64,000 nucleotides of DNA from an uncultured Pelagibacteraceae bacterium (GTDB lineage Bacteria; Pseudomonadota; Alphaproteobacteria; Pelagibacterales; Pelagibacteraceae): contig CACCZY010000001.1 in assembly GCA_902550635.1 (NCBI GenBank), positions 1 through 64,000 of the forward strand, read 5' to 3'. The stretch's first letter is position 1; the number at the start of each line of letters is the position of its first letter. The notes under the pieces were generated by a model, which saw only the letters and a program-made list of their open reading frames with translations, searched no databases and was not told the origin of the DNA. This document shows, one piece after another, positions 27,073 through 36,392 of this stretch. The position numbers and the translations under genes are program-made.

Positions 27073-27885
27073 TCAACTTTTAATTTTATATCCTCTCTTC
27101 CATAAAATCCAAGCACAGAACCATAATATTACAAAAATTATAGATAAATAAATTAAACCAAATCTTATTGATCCATCATATACTTGTATAAAAGCAAATC
27201 TAAATCCATCTATCATATGAAAAAATGGGTTAAAAAAACTAAGTTTTTCTAAAAAACTTGGTAATCTTTCAACTGAATAGAATGTTCCAGATAAAAAACT
27301 TAAAGGTACTATAAAAAAGTTAGTTACAGTGCTCATGTGATCGAATTTATCTGCCCACAGACCAGCTATTAGTCCGGCTGAAGCCAAAATAAAACTAGTT
27401 AAAAAAAGGTATATAAAAAAATATGAGTAACTTAAAATTTTTATTTCAATAAAAAAAGAAAAAGCTATTATTGATAACAAAGATATAGTTAAAGCTCTGG
27501 TTGTGGCAGCTAAAATAAGAGAAGTGGTAATTTCTAAAGCAGACAAAGGGCTACCAACAACATCTACAATATTTCCCATCATTTTACCCATGAGAATTGA
27601 GGACGAAGTATGTGAGAAACTTTGTTGAACTACTTGCATCGCTATAAGTCCTGGTGCAAGAAATTCAATAAAAGGTACACCTAAAACTAATCCTTTGTTT
27701 GGTCCAATTGCTAGAGATATTACAAGTAAAAATAGAAATGCAGTAACTACTGGCCCAAGAACTGTTTGTCCAAATACTATCAAAAATCTTAATGTTTCTT
27801 TTTTATATAGCGTGTAAGAACCAACCCAATTAATTTTTCCAAATCTTCTTTTTCCAATTTTATAATCTTTTTTTAATTCAACCAT
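27073..27885 (-). CDS. ABC-2 type transporter permease
   Basis: A 270-residue inner-membrane protein with six hydrophobic segments after a cytoplasmic N-terminus. It has an AGLIAGLWADKFDHMSTVTNF stretch (given in part) and an FIVPLSFLSGTFYSVERLP loop, typical of NodJ/YadH-type ABC-2 exporters. No ATPase gene lies beside it; the next genes are argD and, on the other strand, gcrA. The substrate is unknown. The gene stops one base before argD, so the two share a transcript. Confidence 0.85.
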   Translation of the reverse strand: MVELKKDYKIGKRRFGKINWVGSYTLYKKETLRFLIVFGQTVLGPVVTAFLFLLVISLAIGPNKGLVLGVPFIEFLAPGLIAMQVVQQSFSHTSSSILMGKMMGNIVDVVGSPLSALEITTSLILAATTRALTISLLSIIAFSFFIEIKILSYSYFFIYLFLTSFILASAGLIAGLWADKFDHMSTVTNFFIVPLSFLSGTFYSVERLPSFLEKLSFFNPFFHMIDGFRFAFIQVYDGSIRFGLIYLSIIFVILWFCAWILWKRGYKIKS

Positions 27886-27968
27886 CAGTAACTATTTAAT
27901 CTAAAATGTTAATAAATATTAAAAAAAACTTGTTTTAAATTTTTTTTTATGTGTATCTCCATATTGTA

Positions 27969-27983
27969 TATAATAAATATAAT
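27969..27983 (+). promoter_or_regulatory. Candidate gcrA promoter region with tandem TATAAT boxes
   Basis: TATAAT occurs at 27969-27974 and again at 27978-27983, inside an imperfect inverted repeat bounded by ATTGT and ACAAT (27963-27990). The gcrA start is 19 bases beyond the second box. No good -35 hexamer is seen and no GANTC methylation site lies in the gap. Confidence 0.35.
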
Positions 27984-28001
27984 ACACAATATATAGATCT
28001 T

Positions 28002-28502
28002 ATGAGCTGGGACGATGAAAAAGTAGAAAAGCTAAAAGAGCTTTGGGGTAAGAAAACTGCAAGTGAAATAGCTCAAATTATTGGAAATGTAAGTAGAAAT
28101 GCAATTATCGGAAAAGCGCATAGATTAAATCTATCTATAAAATTACAATCAAGCAAAAATATAAAAAATAATTATATTAAACCAAAAGATAGTAGTGAAA
28201 AACAACTATTAAGAAAAGGTAGAAAATCAAAATTTAAATCTTTAATTATTGATAAAAATTTTGAGCCTGAAAATCCAAAAACTCTTGAAGAATTAGACAA
28301 CACTACTTGTAAGTGGCCAATTGGTCATCCCAATGAAAAAAATTTTTACTTTTGTGGAAGAACATCATTAAAAGATTTTTCATATTGTAAGTTGCATTTA
28401 CTTTATGCTTTTCAACAAAAAAACGACAAAAAAGAAAATGTTATTATTAACAAAGAGGATGGGGTACCAAAATTTTTAGCAAAAAAAATTAAATCTGCTT
28501 AG
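28002..28502 (+). CDS. gcrA: GcrA family cell-cycle regulator
   Basis: Alphaproteobacterial transcription regulator that binds sigma-70 and DNA, often near CcrM-methylated GANTC sites. The start is set at 28002, because the family begins MSWDDEKVEKLKELW; the earlier ATG at 27951 adds an unrelated, promoter-encoded tail. The N-terminal helix-turn-helix has SEIAQIIGNVSRNAIIGKAHR. The C-terminal part has the conserved CKWPIG, FCGR and SYCKLH cluster, probably metal-binding. It has 166 residues. Confidence 0.93.
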   Translation: MSWDDEKVEKLKELWGKKTASEIAQIIGNVSRNAIIGKAHRLNLSIKLQSSKNIKNNYIKPKDSSEKQLLRKGRKSKFKSLIIDKNFEPENPKTLEELDNTTCKWPIGHPNEKNFYFCGRTSLKDFSYCKLHLLYAFQQKNDKKENVIINKEDGVPKFLAKKIKSA

Positions 28503-28504
28503 AT

Positions 28505-28753
28505 TTAATTACTTAAAATTTTTTTTTTAATATTTATAAATTCCTTTTTTGTTATAACTCCTTTTTTTTTCATTTCGTTTGCTTCTTTTAATTGATTTAA
28601 AATATCATTTTTTGAATAATTTAAAGTTTGATTTATGTTATTTGAACTAATGTTTTTTTTTAATTCAATGTTTGATTTAATACCTCTAAAAGATATATAA
28701 ATAACAAAAGCTAGAATAAAAAAAATTAATGTGTATATCGTATAAGTAATCAT
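28505..28753 (-). CDS. Small membrane protein with C-terminal SHOCT-like domain
   Basis: The 82 residues from the ATG at 28753 (MITYTIYTLIFF) start with one membrane segment (about 3-23), then a linker, and end with NQLKEANEMKKKGVITKKEF, the short helical SHOCT motif. The ATG at 28792 would overlap the upstream NDUFA9-like gene by 37 bases and is less likely. SHOCT is usually an oligomerisation or tethering motif; the role here is unknown. Confidence 0.7.
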   Translation of the reverse strand: MITYTIYTLIFFILAFVIYISFRGIKSNIELKKNISSNNINQTLNYSKNDILNQLKEANEMKKKGVITKKEFINIKKKILSN

Positions 28754-28755
28754 CT

Positions 28756-29706
28756 TTAAATTTTTTTTGAAAATTCGCCACCATCTCTCCACATATGAGC
28801 ATATTTTTCTACCTCTTTTACAAAATAACTTGTGGAATCTAAATTAAAATCTTTTTGATTTTTATATTTATTAGACAAAATATTATCATATTTTAATATT
28901 TTAAATTGATCTAAAGTAATAATTGGTTTTGGAAAATACTCTAAAAATATACTTGAATATTTTCCAATAAAATTAGGCAAAGAAATTAGAAGTCTTTTTT
29001 TATTAATTAATTTTAAAAGTTCTTTTATTATATTTTCAAAAGTTAAGATTTCGGGTCCTGCACATTCAATCGTTTCGGAAAATATTTTTTTTTTAATAAT
29101 TTCAGAAATTATGTTTGTAAGGTCTGAACAAAAAATTGGTTGAAATTTAGTTTGGCCTTTGTAATAAAGAGGAAAAAAAGGCAGTAAGTTTAGCATCGTC
29201 ATGAACTTAGTGGTAAATTTGTCATCTACTGAAAATACTACAGAAGGTCTTAATATAGTAGTATTTTCAAAATTTTTTTTTATAGCATTTTCACCATTTA
29301 ACTTACTTTTGGCATAATCTGAATCTTGCACTTTTTCGACTCCTAACGCAGACAAATGAATTAACTGTTCAACATTATTTTGTTTGCAATACTTGGAGAG
29401 GATGTAGGGAAATTTGACATGAATGTTTTCAAAAGAGTTAAGTTTATTGTTTTGATGTAAAATTCCAATTAAATTAATTACTACTTGTGCCTCTTGAGTA
29501 AGTCGATTTATTTTTTCAATATCAAAAATATTTGCCTCTACTATATCAATAAATCCAGGGTTGGCTTGCGTTTTTAAAATGTACCCATTTTTATGGGTAT
29601 TGCGAGTTACAGCAGTCACTCTAAAATTATCTTTTGTTAATTTTCTAATCAGATTTCTACCTATTTGACCCGAGGCGCCCCAAATTAGACAATTTTTTTG
29701 TTTCAT
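28756..29706 (-). CDS. NDUFA9-like NAD(P)-binding protein (atypical SDR)
   Basis: A 316-residue extended short-chain dehydrogenase-like protein. It has an N-terminal Rossmann loop GASGQIGRNLIRKL, then VINLIGILHQ and a LIHLSALGVEK stretch where classical SDRs have the catalytic Ser/Tyr; the YxxxK is present as YAKSK. This is the complex I accessory (NDUFA9) family of alphaproteobacteria and mitochondria. It may assist complex I assembly or quinone metabolism. It is divergent from rnd, 17 bases between starts. Confidence 0.82.
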   Translation of the reverse strand: MKQKNCLIWGASGQIGRNLIRKLTKDNFRVTAVTRNTHKNGYILKTQANPGFIDIVEANIFDIEKINRLTQEAQVVINLIGILHQNNKLNSFENIHVKFPYILSKYCKQNNVEQLIHLSALGVEKVQDSDYAKSKLNGENAIKKNFENTTILRPSVVFSVDDKFTTKFMTMLNLLPFFPLYYKGQTKFQPIFCSDLTNIISEIIKKKIFSETIECAGPEILTFENIIKELLKLINKKRLLISLPNFIGKYSSIFLEYFPKPIITLDQFKILKYDNILSNKYKNQKDFNLDSTSYFVKEVEKYAHMWRDGGEFSKKI

Positions 29707-29723
29707 ATATATATAATTAAAAT

Positions 29724-30335
29724 ATGAGCATTGATATTAAACTGTACAAGAATGATCTACCAGAAGATTTAGAATTAGGCAACTCGGTAGCTATTGATTG
29801 TGAATTTATGGGACTTCGTTTAGGAAGAGACCCTTTGTGTTTAATACAGATATCTACAGGAAAAAAAGACGCACACATTGTTCAGTTTGACAGAAAAAAT
29901 TACAATGCACCAAATGTGTGCAAAGTTCTTAATAATCCCAAAATTAAAAAAATTTTTCATTATGCTAGATCTGATATATCCTTTTTAAAACTTCATTTGA
30001 AAGTTGAAGTAGAAAATATTGAAGATACAAAAATTCAATCTAAATTAGCTAGATCATATACTGATAAACATGGTCTAAAAGATTTAGTTAAAGAGTTCAT
30101 AGGAATAGATATAAACAAACAAAAACAAAATTCAGATTTTGGAGGAAGTTTATCAGAGGCACAATTAAAATATTGTGCTAATGACGTAATTTATTTGCAT
30201 GAAATTAATAATAGGCTCAATGATATCCTCAAAAGAGAGAATAGAATAGAATTATACAAAAAATGTTTAAAATTTATTAATACAAGAGTTGATTTAGATT
30301 TAGCATCTTTTGTAGATGATATATGGGCCCACTAA
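29724..30335 (+). CDS. rnd: Ribonuclease D-like 3'-5' exonuclease
   Basis: A DEDDy exonuclease with only the catalytic domain (203 residues); the HRDC domains of full RNase D are absent, as in many alphaproteobacterial homologues. Exo I is AIDCEFMGLRLG, exo II is KIFHYARSDISFL, and exo III is YCANDVIYL with the Tyr of the DEDDy class. It probably trims tRNA and other RNA 3' ends. Its TAA overlaps the kdsD ATG by one base. Confidence 0.88.
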   Translation: MSIDIKLYKNDLPEDLELGNSVAIDCEFMGLRLGRDPLCLIQISTGKKDAHIVQFDRKNYNAPNVCKVLNNPKIKKIFHYARSDISFLKLHLKVEVENIEDTKIQSKLARSYTDKHGLKDLVKEFIGIDINKQKQNSDFGGSLSEAQLKYCANDVIYLHEINNRLNDILKRENRIELYKKCLKFINTRVDLDLASFVDDIWAH

Positions 30336-31300
30336 TGAAAAAACAAAAATTAGACATTGGAAAAAAAACCTTACAAATTGAAATAGATTCATTAAAAAAA
30401 TTAAAAAACAACTTTCCAAAAAATTTCAATAAAGCTGTAGAAACTATAGTAAATTGTAAAGGAAAGGTTATAGTTTCAGGTGTAGGAAAAAGTGGAGCAA
30501 TAGGAGCAAAAATAAGCTCTACGTTAGCTTCTGTTGGAACTCCATCATTTTTTATAGATGCAAATTCATGCTCTCATGGAAACTTAGGAATGATTGATAA
30601 TAAAGACTGCTTAATTGTTATAAGTTTAAGTGGAATGTCAACCGAATTAAAAAATATTATTCAATACTCTAATAGAAGAAAAATTACATTGATAGCAATT
30701 GTATCAAAAAAAAATTCAATACTTTACAAAGCAGCGGATATAAAAATTTTATTGCCAGAAGTAAGAGAAGCAGATCATAATCAAATAGTTCCAACTAGTT
30801 CTACTATAATCCAGCTAGCAATTGGAGATGCACTTGCAGTTGCATCGATGAAATTTAGAAAATTTGACAAGTTAGATTTTAAAAAATTTCATCCTGGAGG
30901 ATCCTTATCGATCCAATTAAAAACTGTTGAAGATTTAATGATTACAGGAAAAAAAATACCATTTATAAATGAAAACAGAAACATGAAAAATGCATTAAAA
31001 ATTATATCTGAAAAAAAATTAGGTGTTTTAATAATAATCAATAAAAAAAAACAGATAAAAGGAATTATAACAGACGGTGATATTAAAAGAGCTGTACAAA
31101 AAAATCATAATTTACAGAAGTTAACAATTAAAAAAATTATGACAAAAAAACCTATTTGTGTTGATAAAAATATGTTGGCTGCAAAGGCACTATCAATTAT
31201 GAATGAAAAAAAAATAACCAGTTTATGTGTTACTAATAAAATGAAAAAAACTATAGGTTTAATTCATATACATAATATTTTAGCTGGTGGTATTAAATAA
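30335..31300 (+). CDS. kdsD: Arabinose-5-phosphate isomerase (KpsF/GutQ/KdsD)
   Basis: Makes arabinose-5-P from ribulose-5-P for KDO synthesis. The N-terminal SIS domain has SGVGKSGAIGAKIS and ISLSGMSTELKN; two CBS domains fill the C-terminal half (KKLGVLIIINKK and KKITSLCVTNK). I prefer the ATG at 30335 (MKKQKLDIGK), which overlaps the rnd stop by one base, over the one at 30323. It leads into lptC-lptB, so KDO supply and LPS export are on one mRNA. Confidence 0.94.
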   Translation: MKKQKLDIGKKTLQIEIDSLKKLKNNFPKNFNKAVETIVNCKGKVIVSGVGKSGAIGAKISSTLASVGTPSFFIDANSCSHGNLGMIDNKDCLIVISLSGMSTELKNIIQYSNRRKITLIAIVSKKNSILYKAADIKILLPEVREADHNQIVPTSSTIIQLAIGDALAVASMKFRKFDKLDFKKFHPGGSLSIQLKTVEDLMITGKKIPFINENRNMKNALKIISEKKLGVLIIINKKKQIKGIITDGDIKRAVQKNHNLQKLTIKKIMTKKPICVDKNMLAAKALSIMNEKKITSLCVTNKMKKTIGLIHIHNILAGGIK

Positions 31301-31900
31301 ATGCTTTATAAAAGTATTTTTTATTTTTTAATCAGTTTATTGTTGTTTGTCCTTATATATGTAATGGGTTTTTATTATATAAATACAAAAAAAAATAATC
31401 CATCATATCAAGAAGATAAAAGTTTAACAAAAGATAGTTCCTCTAAAAAAAAAGAAAGCAATTTTATTGAAAATATTATTTATACATCAACAGATAGTAG
31501 TGGAAATAAATATCAAATAAAATCTGAAACGGGTTATTTTGATAAAAAAGATGAAGAACTAATTCTAATGAATAATGTTAATGCAGAAATTTTATTGAAA
31601 GATAAAACCAAAATTTTTATAACTTCTAAAAAAGCTATATATAATAACAAAACTAATGATACAATTTTTACAAAAAATATTAATATTTCTTATATTAATC
31701 ATAAAATATTGTGTGAAGAATTAAATTTTATGTTTACAAAAAATTTAATGTCATTAAAAGAAAATATTGTTTATCACAATGGTTATGAAAGTTTTTTTGC
31801 AGATATCTTGATAATGAATCTACTAACAAAAGAAACTAAAATATTTATGAATGACAACACAAGTAAGGTAAAATTTTTGAAAAATAATGGCTATAATTAA
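31301..31900 (+). CDS. lptC: LPS export system protein LptC
   Basis: A bitopic inner-membrane protein of the Lpt bridge. One N-terminal membrane segment (about 5-27) precedes a periplasmic beta-jellyroll domain of roughly 150 residues with regularly spaced beta strands, for example TGYFDKKDEELILMNNVNAE (start given). The length of 199 fits the family. It starts immediately after the kdsD stop and overlaps lptB by 14 bases. No lptA follows, although lptC-lptA-lptB is the common order. Confidence 0.82.
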   Translation: MLYKSIFYFLISLLLFVLIYVMGFYYINTKKNNPSYQEDKSLTKDSSSKKKESNFIENIIYTSTDSSGNKYQIKSETGYFDKKDEELILMNNVNAEILLKDKTKIFITSKKAIYNNKTNDTIFTKNINISYINHKILCEELNFMFTKNLMSLKENIVYHNGYESFFADILIMNLLTKETKIFMNDNTSKVKFLKNNGYN

Positions 31901-32663
31901 AAAATTTAGAATAAAATCTTTTAAAAAAAAAAAAAGTATAATTTCTTTTAAAAAGGTATCTTTATCTTTTGGAAATAGAAGAATTATAAATGAAGTAAAT
32001 TTTGAAGTTAATCATGGAGAAATAATGGGAATTCTAGGACCAAATGGTGTTGGAAAATCAACTATATTCAATTTAATAACAGGATTAATAAAACCTGATG
32101 CTGGAGAAATATTATTTGAAAATAAAAACATTACTAATTTACCAATGTATTTAAGAACTAAAAAATTTAATATAGGATTCGTACCTCAACATGGAGGCTT
32201 TTTTCATGACTTAACTTTATTTGAAAATCTAAATGCTATCGCAGAAATAATTATTAAAACTCAAAGAGAAAGATTGCAAAAAATTAATTATCTAATTTCA
32301 AAATTTGAGTTAGATTCTGTAAGAGATATTAAGGCTAAATTTTTATCTGGTGGTCAAAAACGTAAATTAGTAATTGCTCTAGCATTAATTGGAAATCCTA
32401 GGATCATTTTATTGGATGAACCTTTTTCTGCTTTAGACTTAATATCAATACAAATGTTAAAAGAAATCATAATTAATTTACAAACAGAAAACAGAATTTC
32501 TATAGTTATTGCTGATCACCAAGCAAGAGATCTTTTAACTTGTGTTGATTCAGCAATAATTCTTCATAACGCCTCTATAGTTGCATCTGGCACACCTAAT
32601 CAATTAATGGAAAATAAGAAAGCAAGAAGTGCATATTTCGGTGATTCTTTTAAATTTAATTAA
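31887..32663 (+). CDS. lptB: LPS export ABC transporter ATPase LptB
   Basis: Powers LPS extraction with LptFG. Walker A is GPNGVGKST at 51-59, the Q-loop is FVPQHGG, the signature is LSGGQKRKL, Walker B is ILLDEPF, and the H-loop is VIADHQARD. It has 258 residues with a basic N-terminal extension of about 15. The gene overlaps lptC directly, where lptA is normally found. Confidence 0.93.
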   Translation: MAIIKKFRIKSFKKKKSIISFKKVSLSFGNRRIINEVNFEVNHGEIMGILGPNGVGKSTIFNLITGLIKPDAGEILFENKNITNLPMYLRTKKFNIGFVPQHGGFFHDLTLFENLNAIAEIIIKTQRERLQKINYLISKFELDSVRDIKAKFLSGGQKRKLVIALALIGNPRIILLDEPFSALDLISIQMLKEIIINLQTENRISIVIADHQARDLLTCVDSAIILHNASIVASGTPNQLMENKKARSAYFGDSFKFN

Positions 32664-32669
32664 TTTAAA

Positions 32670-34004
32670 ATGACAAATTCAATTTTGATAAATAAAAAAA
32701 TTAAAGATTATAATAAAAAAATTAATGTAAGCTCCGATAAAAGTATTTCTATAAGATGGGCTTTAATAGCTTCACAAGCAATCGGTAAATCAAAAGCATC
32801 TAATTTATTAATTTCCGAAGATGTATTAAGCACCCTAAATTGTCTAAAAAAACTTGGTATAAAAGTAAATTTAAATAAAAAAAAAAAAATATGTGAAATA
32901 TTCGGAAATGGTATAAATGGTTTTAATTATAAAAAAAATATTATTTTAAATGCAAATAACAGTGGAACATTAGCTAGATTAATTTGCGGTTTGTTGGTTA
33001 AGTCGAAAAATAATATAAAAATTATTGGTGATAAAAGTTTATCAAGAAGAGATTTTTCGAGAGTAATAGATCCTTTAAATAAATTTGGAGTGAATTTTTA
33101 TCCTAAATTTAAAAAAAAATTACCCTTAATAATTAAGGGTACAGAATTTTTAAGACCAATTGAATTTGTAGAAAAAATAGGGTCTGCACAAGTAAAAAGC
33201 TTATTAATTTTTGCTGGAATGAATGCACCTGGAACCACAATTATTCATGCAAAAAAATCTAGAGATCATACAGAAAAATTTTTAAAACATTTAAAAATTC
33301 CTATAAAAATCACTAAAAAAAATAGCTATGATATTATCAAAATCAGCGAAACAAAAAAAATTGATCCAATAGATTATAAAATTCCTGGTGACATAAGCTC
33401 TGCAGCTTTTTTTATTGTTTTAACTATTTTGTCAAAAAATTCAAAGTTGCTTATTAAAAATGTCTTAACAAATCCAACTCGTTCAGGAATTTTAACAATA
33501 TTAAAAAAAATGGGAGCAAAAATAATTTTAAAAAATAAAAGATTATATAAAGGAGAAGAAATTTCAGATATATTTATTAAAAGTTGTAATTCATTAAAAA
33601 GTATAAATTGTTCTGAAAAGTATAATGCTAATGCAATAGATGAATTTTTAATAATTTTTCTGGTTGCTGCCAAAGCAAAAGGCTGTTCGTATTTTAAAAA
33701 TCTTTCAGAATTAAATAAAAAAGAAAGTCCGAGATTAGATATGGCTACAAAAATTCTAAAAATGATGGGTGTAAAATTATATAGAAATAAAGATTCTATA
33801 AAAATTTATGGAAATCCAAATTTAACTCTAGATAAAACTTATGAAGTCAAAAACTTTCATAATGATCATAGAGTATTCATGATGTCAGTAATCGCGGGAT
33901 TATGTTATGGTGGCAAATGGAAAGTACATAATAAAAATTCGATAAAAACATCTTTTCCGGAATTTATTAATCTTACAAAAAAACTAGGAGCAATATATAA
34001 TTGA
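32670..34004 (+). CDS. aroA: 5-enolpyruvylshikimate-3-phosphate synthase
   Basis: The sixth step of the shikimate pathway, giving EPSP. The 444 residues show SSDKSISIRWALIA near the start, NNSGTLARL near 90-98, GDKSLSRRDFSRV, GSAQVKSLLIFAG, PGDISSAAFF, the acidic pair in AIDEF, and NDHRVFM. All substrate-contact motifs are recognisable, though several flanking positions are unusual for the family. The stop overlaps the TTG start of cmk. Confidence 0.93.
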   Translation: MTNSILINKKIKDYNKKINVSSDKSISIRWALIASQAIGKSKASNLLISEDVLSTLNCLKKLGIKVNLNKKKKICEIFGNGINGFNYKKNIILNANNSGTLARLICGLLVKSKNNIKIIGDKSLSRRDFSRVIDPLNKFGVNFYPKFKKKLPLIIKGTEFLRPIEFVEKIGSAQVKSLLIFAGMNAPGTTIIHAKKSRDHTEKFLKHLKIPIKITKKNSYDIIKISETKKIDPIDYKIPGDISSAAFFIVLTILSKNSKLLIKNVLTNPTRSGILTILKKMGAKIILKNKRLYKGEEISDIFIKSCNSLKSINCSEKYNANAIDEFLIIFLVAAKAKGCSYFKNLSELNKKESPRLDMATKILKMMGVKLYRNKDSIKIYGNPNLTLDKTYEVKNFHNDHRVFMMSVIAGLCYGGKWKVHNKNSIKTSFPEFINLTKKLGAIYN

Positions 34005-34666
34005 TTAAAACTACAAAAGATTTTAGATTTTCAATTGCAATAGACGGAGGCGCAGCGTCAGGAAAATCTACGGCAAGTAAAATAATTGCAAAACATTTTA
34101 ATTTTAAACTTCTAAATTCAGGAAGACTTTATAGATTTTTAGCTTTTAAAATGATTAAAGATAAAAAAAATTTGAAAGATAAAAAATATCTTAAAAAAAT
34201 TTCAAAAAGTATTTCTACTAGTAAATTAAACAAAACAAGACTTGATGAACAAAATGTTTCTTATCTTGCTTCAAAAATAGCAAAAAATATATATATAAGA
34301 AAATTGTTAAGAGATTTTCAAAAAAAATTTTCAAAGAACAAAAAATTTATTATAGAGGGAAGAGATATTGGATCAATAATTCTTCCAAATGCCGATTTAA
34401 AAATTTTTTTTAAGTGTTCATTAAATGAAAAAGCAAAAAGAAGATATAATGAATTAAAAAAAATAAATCCAAATACAAGCTTTAAAAAAGTTAAAAATGC
34501 TTTAAAAAAAAGGGATTTTTTCGATAAAAATCGCAAAGAAAGTCCCTTGCTTTTTGTTAAAGGTTCTGTATTAGTTGTGACCACAAATTTAAGTATTAAA
34601 AAAATGAGGCTAAAACTTATAAAATTAGTAAGAAATGCAATAAAGAAAAAATATGGAAATTTATAA
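34001..34666 (+). CDS. cmk: Cytidylate kinase
   Basis: Phosphorylates CMP and dCMP. The P-loop GGAASGKST is at 16-24, and the phosphate-side EGRDIGSIILPNADLKIF and a Lys/Arg-rich lid follow. The only reasonable start is TTG at 34001, overlapping the aroA stop (TTGA), which suggests coupled translation. It is in the conserved alphaproteobacterial order aroA-cmk-rpsA-ihfB. Confidence 0.93.
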   Translation: MIKTTKDFRFSIAIDGGAASGKSTASKIIAKHFNFKLLNSGRLYRFLAFKMIKDKKNLKDKKYLKKISKSISTSKLNKTRLDEQNVSYLASKIAKNIYIRKLLRDFQKKFSKNKKFIIEGRDIGSIILPNADLKIFFKCSLNEKAKRRYNELKKINPNTSFKKVKNALKKRDFFDKNRKESPLLFVKGSVLVVTTNLSIKKMRLKLIKLVRNAIKKKYGNL

Positions 34667-36386
34667 AAATATTGATTCAAAAGCCTCAAAAGAATTCGAA
34701 AAACTGTTAAATAGCCAAATATCAAAATCTAAGATTGTAGAAGGTAAGATCATTGATGGAAAAGTAACTAAAATTACAGATAAGTATGTGTACCTTTATA
34801 TTGAGAACTTAAAATCAGAACCAATTTTAGACATAAGTGAAATTAAAACTTTAAAGTTAGAAGGCATAAAAATAGGAACTAAAATACCTGTTTTGTTAGA
34901 AAAAATTGAAGATAGAAATGGTGATGTAATTGTATCGGCAATAAAAGCACAAAGAATAAAAGGTTGGCATGAACTTGAAAAAGCTTATGAAAAAAAAGAA
35001 ATAATTATGGGAAAAATTACTGGAAAAGTAAAAGGTGGAGTAATTGTCGAACATGTGGATACTGGTTCTTTGATGTTTTGTCCAGGAAGTCAAATTAGCG
35101 ATAAACCTTTAAAAGATATTTCACACTTAATGAATGAGCCACAAAAATTTGCCTTAATCAAACTTGATAAATTAAGAGGAAATGCGTGTGTATCTAGAAG
35201 ACAAATTATTACAAGCAACAAAAAAGAAGATAAAGCAAAAATAGTTGAAAAATATAAAGTTGGAGATGTGATTAAAGGAGCTATTGTAAAAGGATATAGT
35301 TCTTTTGGATGCTTTTTTGATGTTAATTCTGAACTTGATGTCTTAGTTCATCTTCACGAAATAAGTTATTCAAGAGTTAACCATCCTGAAGAAGTTTTTA
35401 ATATTGGTGAAAAACATAATTTGCTAGTAATTTCTGTTGATAAAGAAAAACTTCAAGTTGGATGTTCTATAAAACAACTAACACCCGACCCATTCGAAAA
35501 TATTAAAAATTACAAACTCAATACTCCTTATAAGGCAAAAGTAGTAAAAATCATGGAATATGGTGCATTTTGTGAACTTGATGGAAAAGCAGGTCTTACA
35601 ACTTTACTTCATTCTAGTGAATTAAGTTGGACAAAAAAAAATGTATCAGCAAAAAAAATGCTTAAGGTAGATGATGAAATTGAATGTGTAATAACTGAAA
35701 TTGATAAAGAAAAAAGAAGAGTTTCAATATCTCATAGACTTGCAAAAGAAAATCCTTTTTCAACTATGCAAAAAAAATATCCGGAAGGAAGCATCGTAGA
35801 AGGAAAAATAAGCTCAATAAATGAATATGCAATTTATTTAAATATAAATGATTTAGATATTGATGCCTTTTTACATTGTAACGATTTAACATATAAAAAA
35901 GATAATGAAGAAGAATTAAAAAAATATAAAAAAAATGACTCTTTAAAAGTAAAAGTGCTAGAAATTAAACCAGATCAACAAAAAATACGGGTAGGACTAA
36001 AACAACTAGAGCCAGATCCTTTCGATTGGTTTAAAAATAAAAAAGTAAATGACCAAATCACAGTAAAAGTTACATCGTCTGATTCTAAAGGTTTAAAAGT
36101 TATACCAGAAGGTACAGATCTAGAATTTATAATAAAAAAATCACAAATTGCCATAAACACTGCTGATGCTAGGCCAAATAGATTTATAAAAGGTGATAGA
36201 ATAGATGCGGCAATTTCAGAGTTAGAATTTAGTAAAAGAAAAGTAAGTCTAAGTATAAAATTATTAGAAGAATTACAAAATCAAGCAGCATTGAAAATGG
36301 GATCAAATCCTCTTTCTGGTAGACAACTTCCATTCTCTTCGTTATCTGATAAACTTGAAAATAGTGATAAAAAAAAAAAGAAATAA
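34653..36386 (+). CDS. rpsA: 30S ribosomal protein S1
   Basis: Binds mRNA on the small subunit. The 577 residues contain six S1 domains, each with a G-x-V/I start, for example EGKIIDGKVTKITDKYVYL, MGKITGKVKGGVIVE, KGAIVKGYSSFGCFF, KAKVVKIMEYGAFCE, EGKISSINEYAIYL and ITVKVTSSDSKGLKV. The last is more divergent. It overlaps cmk by 14 bases and precedes ihfB by six. Confidence 0.97.
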   Translation: MEIYKNIDSKASKEFEKLLNSQISKSKIVEGKIIDGKVTKITDKYVYLYIENLKSEPILDISEIKTLKLEGIKIGTKIPVLLEKIEDRNGDVIVSAIKAQRIKGWHELEKAYEKKEIIMGKITGKVKGGVIVEHVDTGSLMFCPGSQISDKPLKDISHLMNEPQKFALIKLDKLRGNACVSRRQIITSNKKEDKAKIVEKYKVGDVIKGAIVKGYSSFGCFFDVNSELDVLVHLHEISYSRVNHPEEVFNIGEKHNLLVISVDKEKLQVGCSIKQLTPDPFENIKNYKLNTPYKAKVVKIMEYGAFCELDGKAGLTTLLHSSELSWTKKNVSAKKMLKVDDEIECVITEIDKEKRRVSISHRLAKENPFSTMQKKYPEGSIVEGKISSINEYAIYLNINDLDIDAFLHCNDLTYKKDNEEELKKYKKNDSLKVKVLEIKPDQQKIRVGLKQLEPDPFDWFKNKKVNDQITVKVTSSDSKGLKVIPEGTDLEFIIKKSQIAINTADARPNRFIKGDRIDAAISELEFSKRKVSLSIKLLEELQNQAALKMGSNPLSGRQLPFSSLSDKLENSDKKKKK

Positions 36387-36392
36387 AATAAA

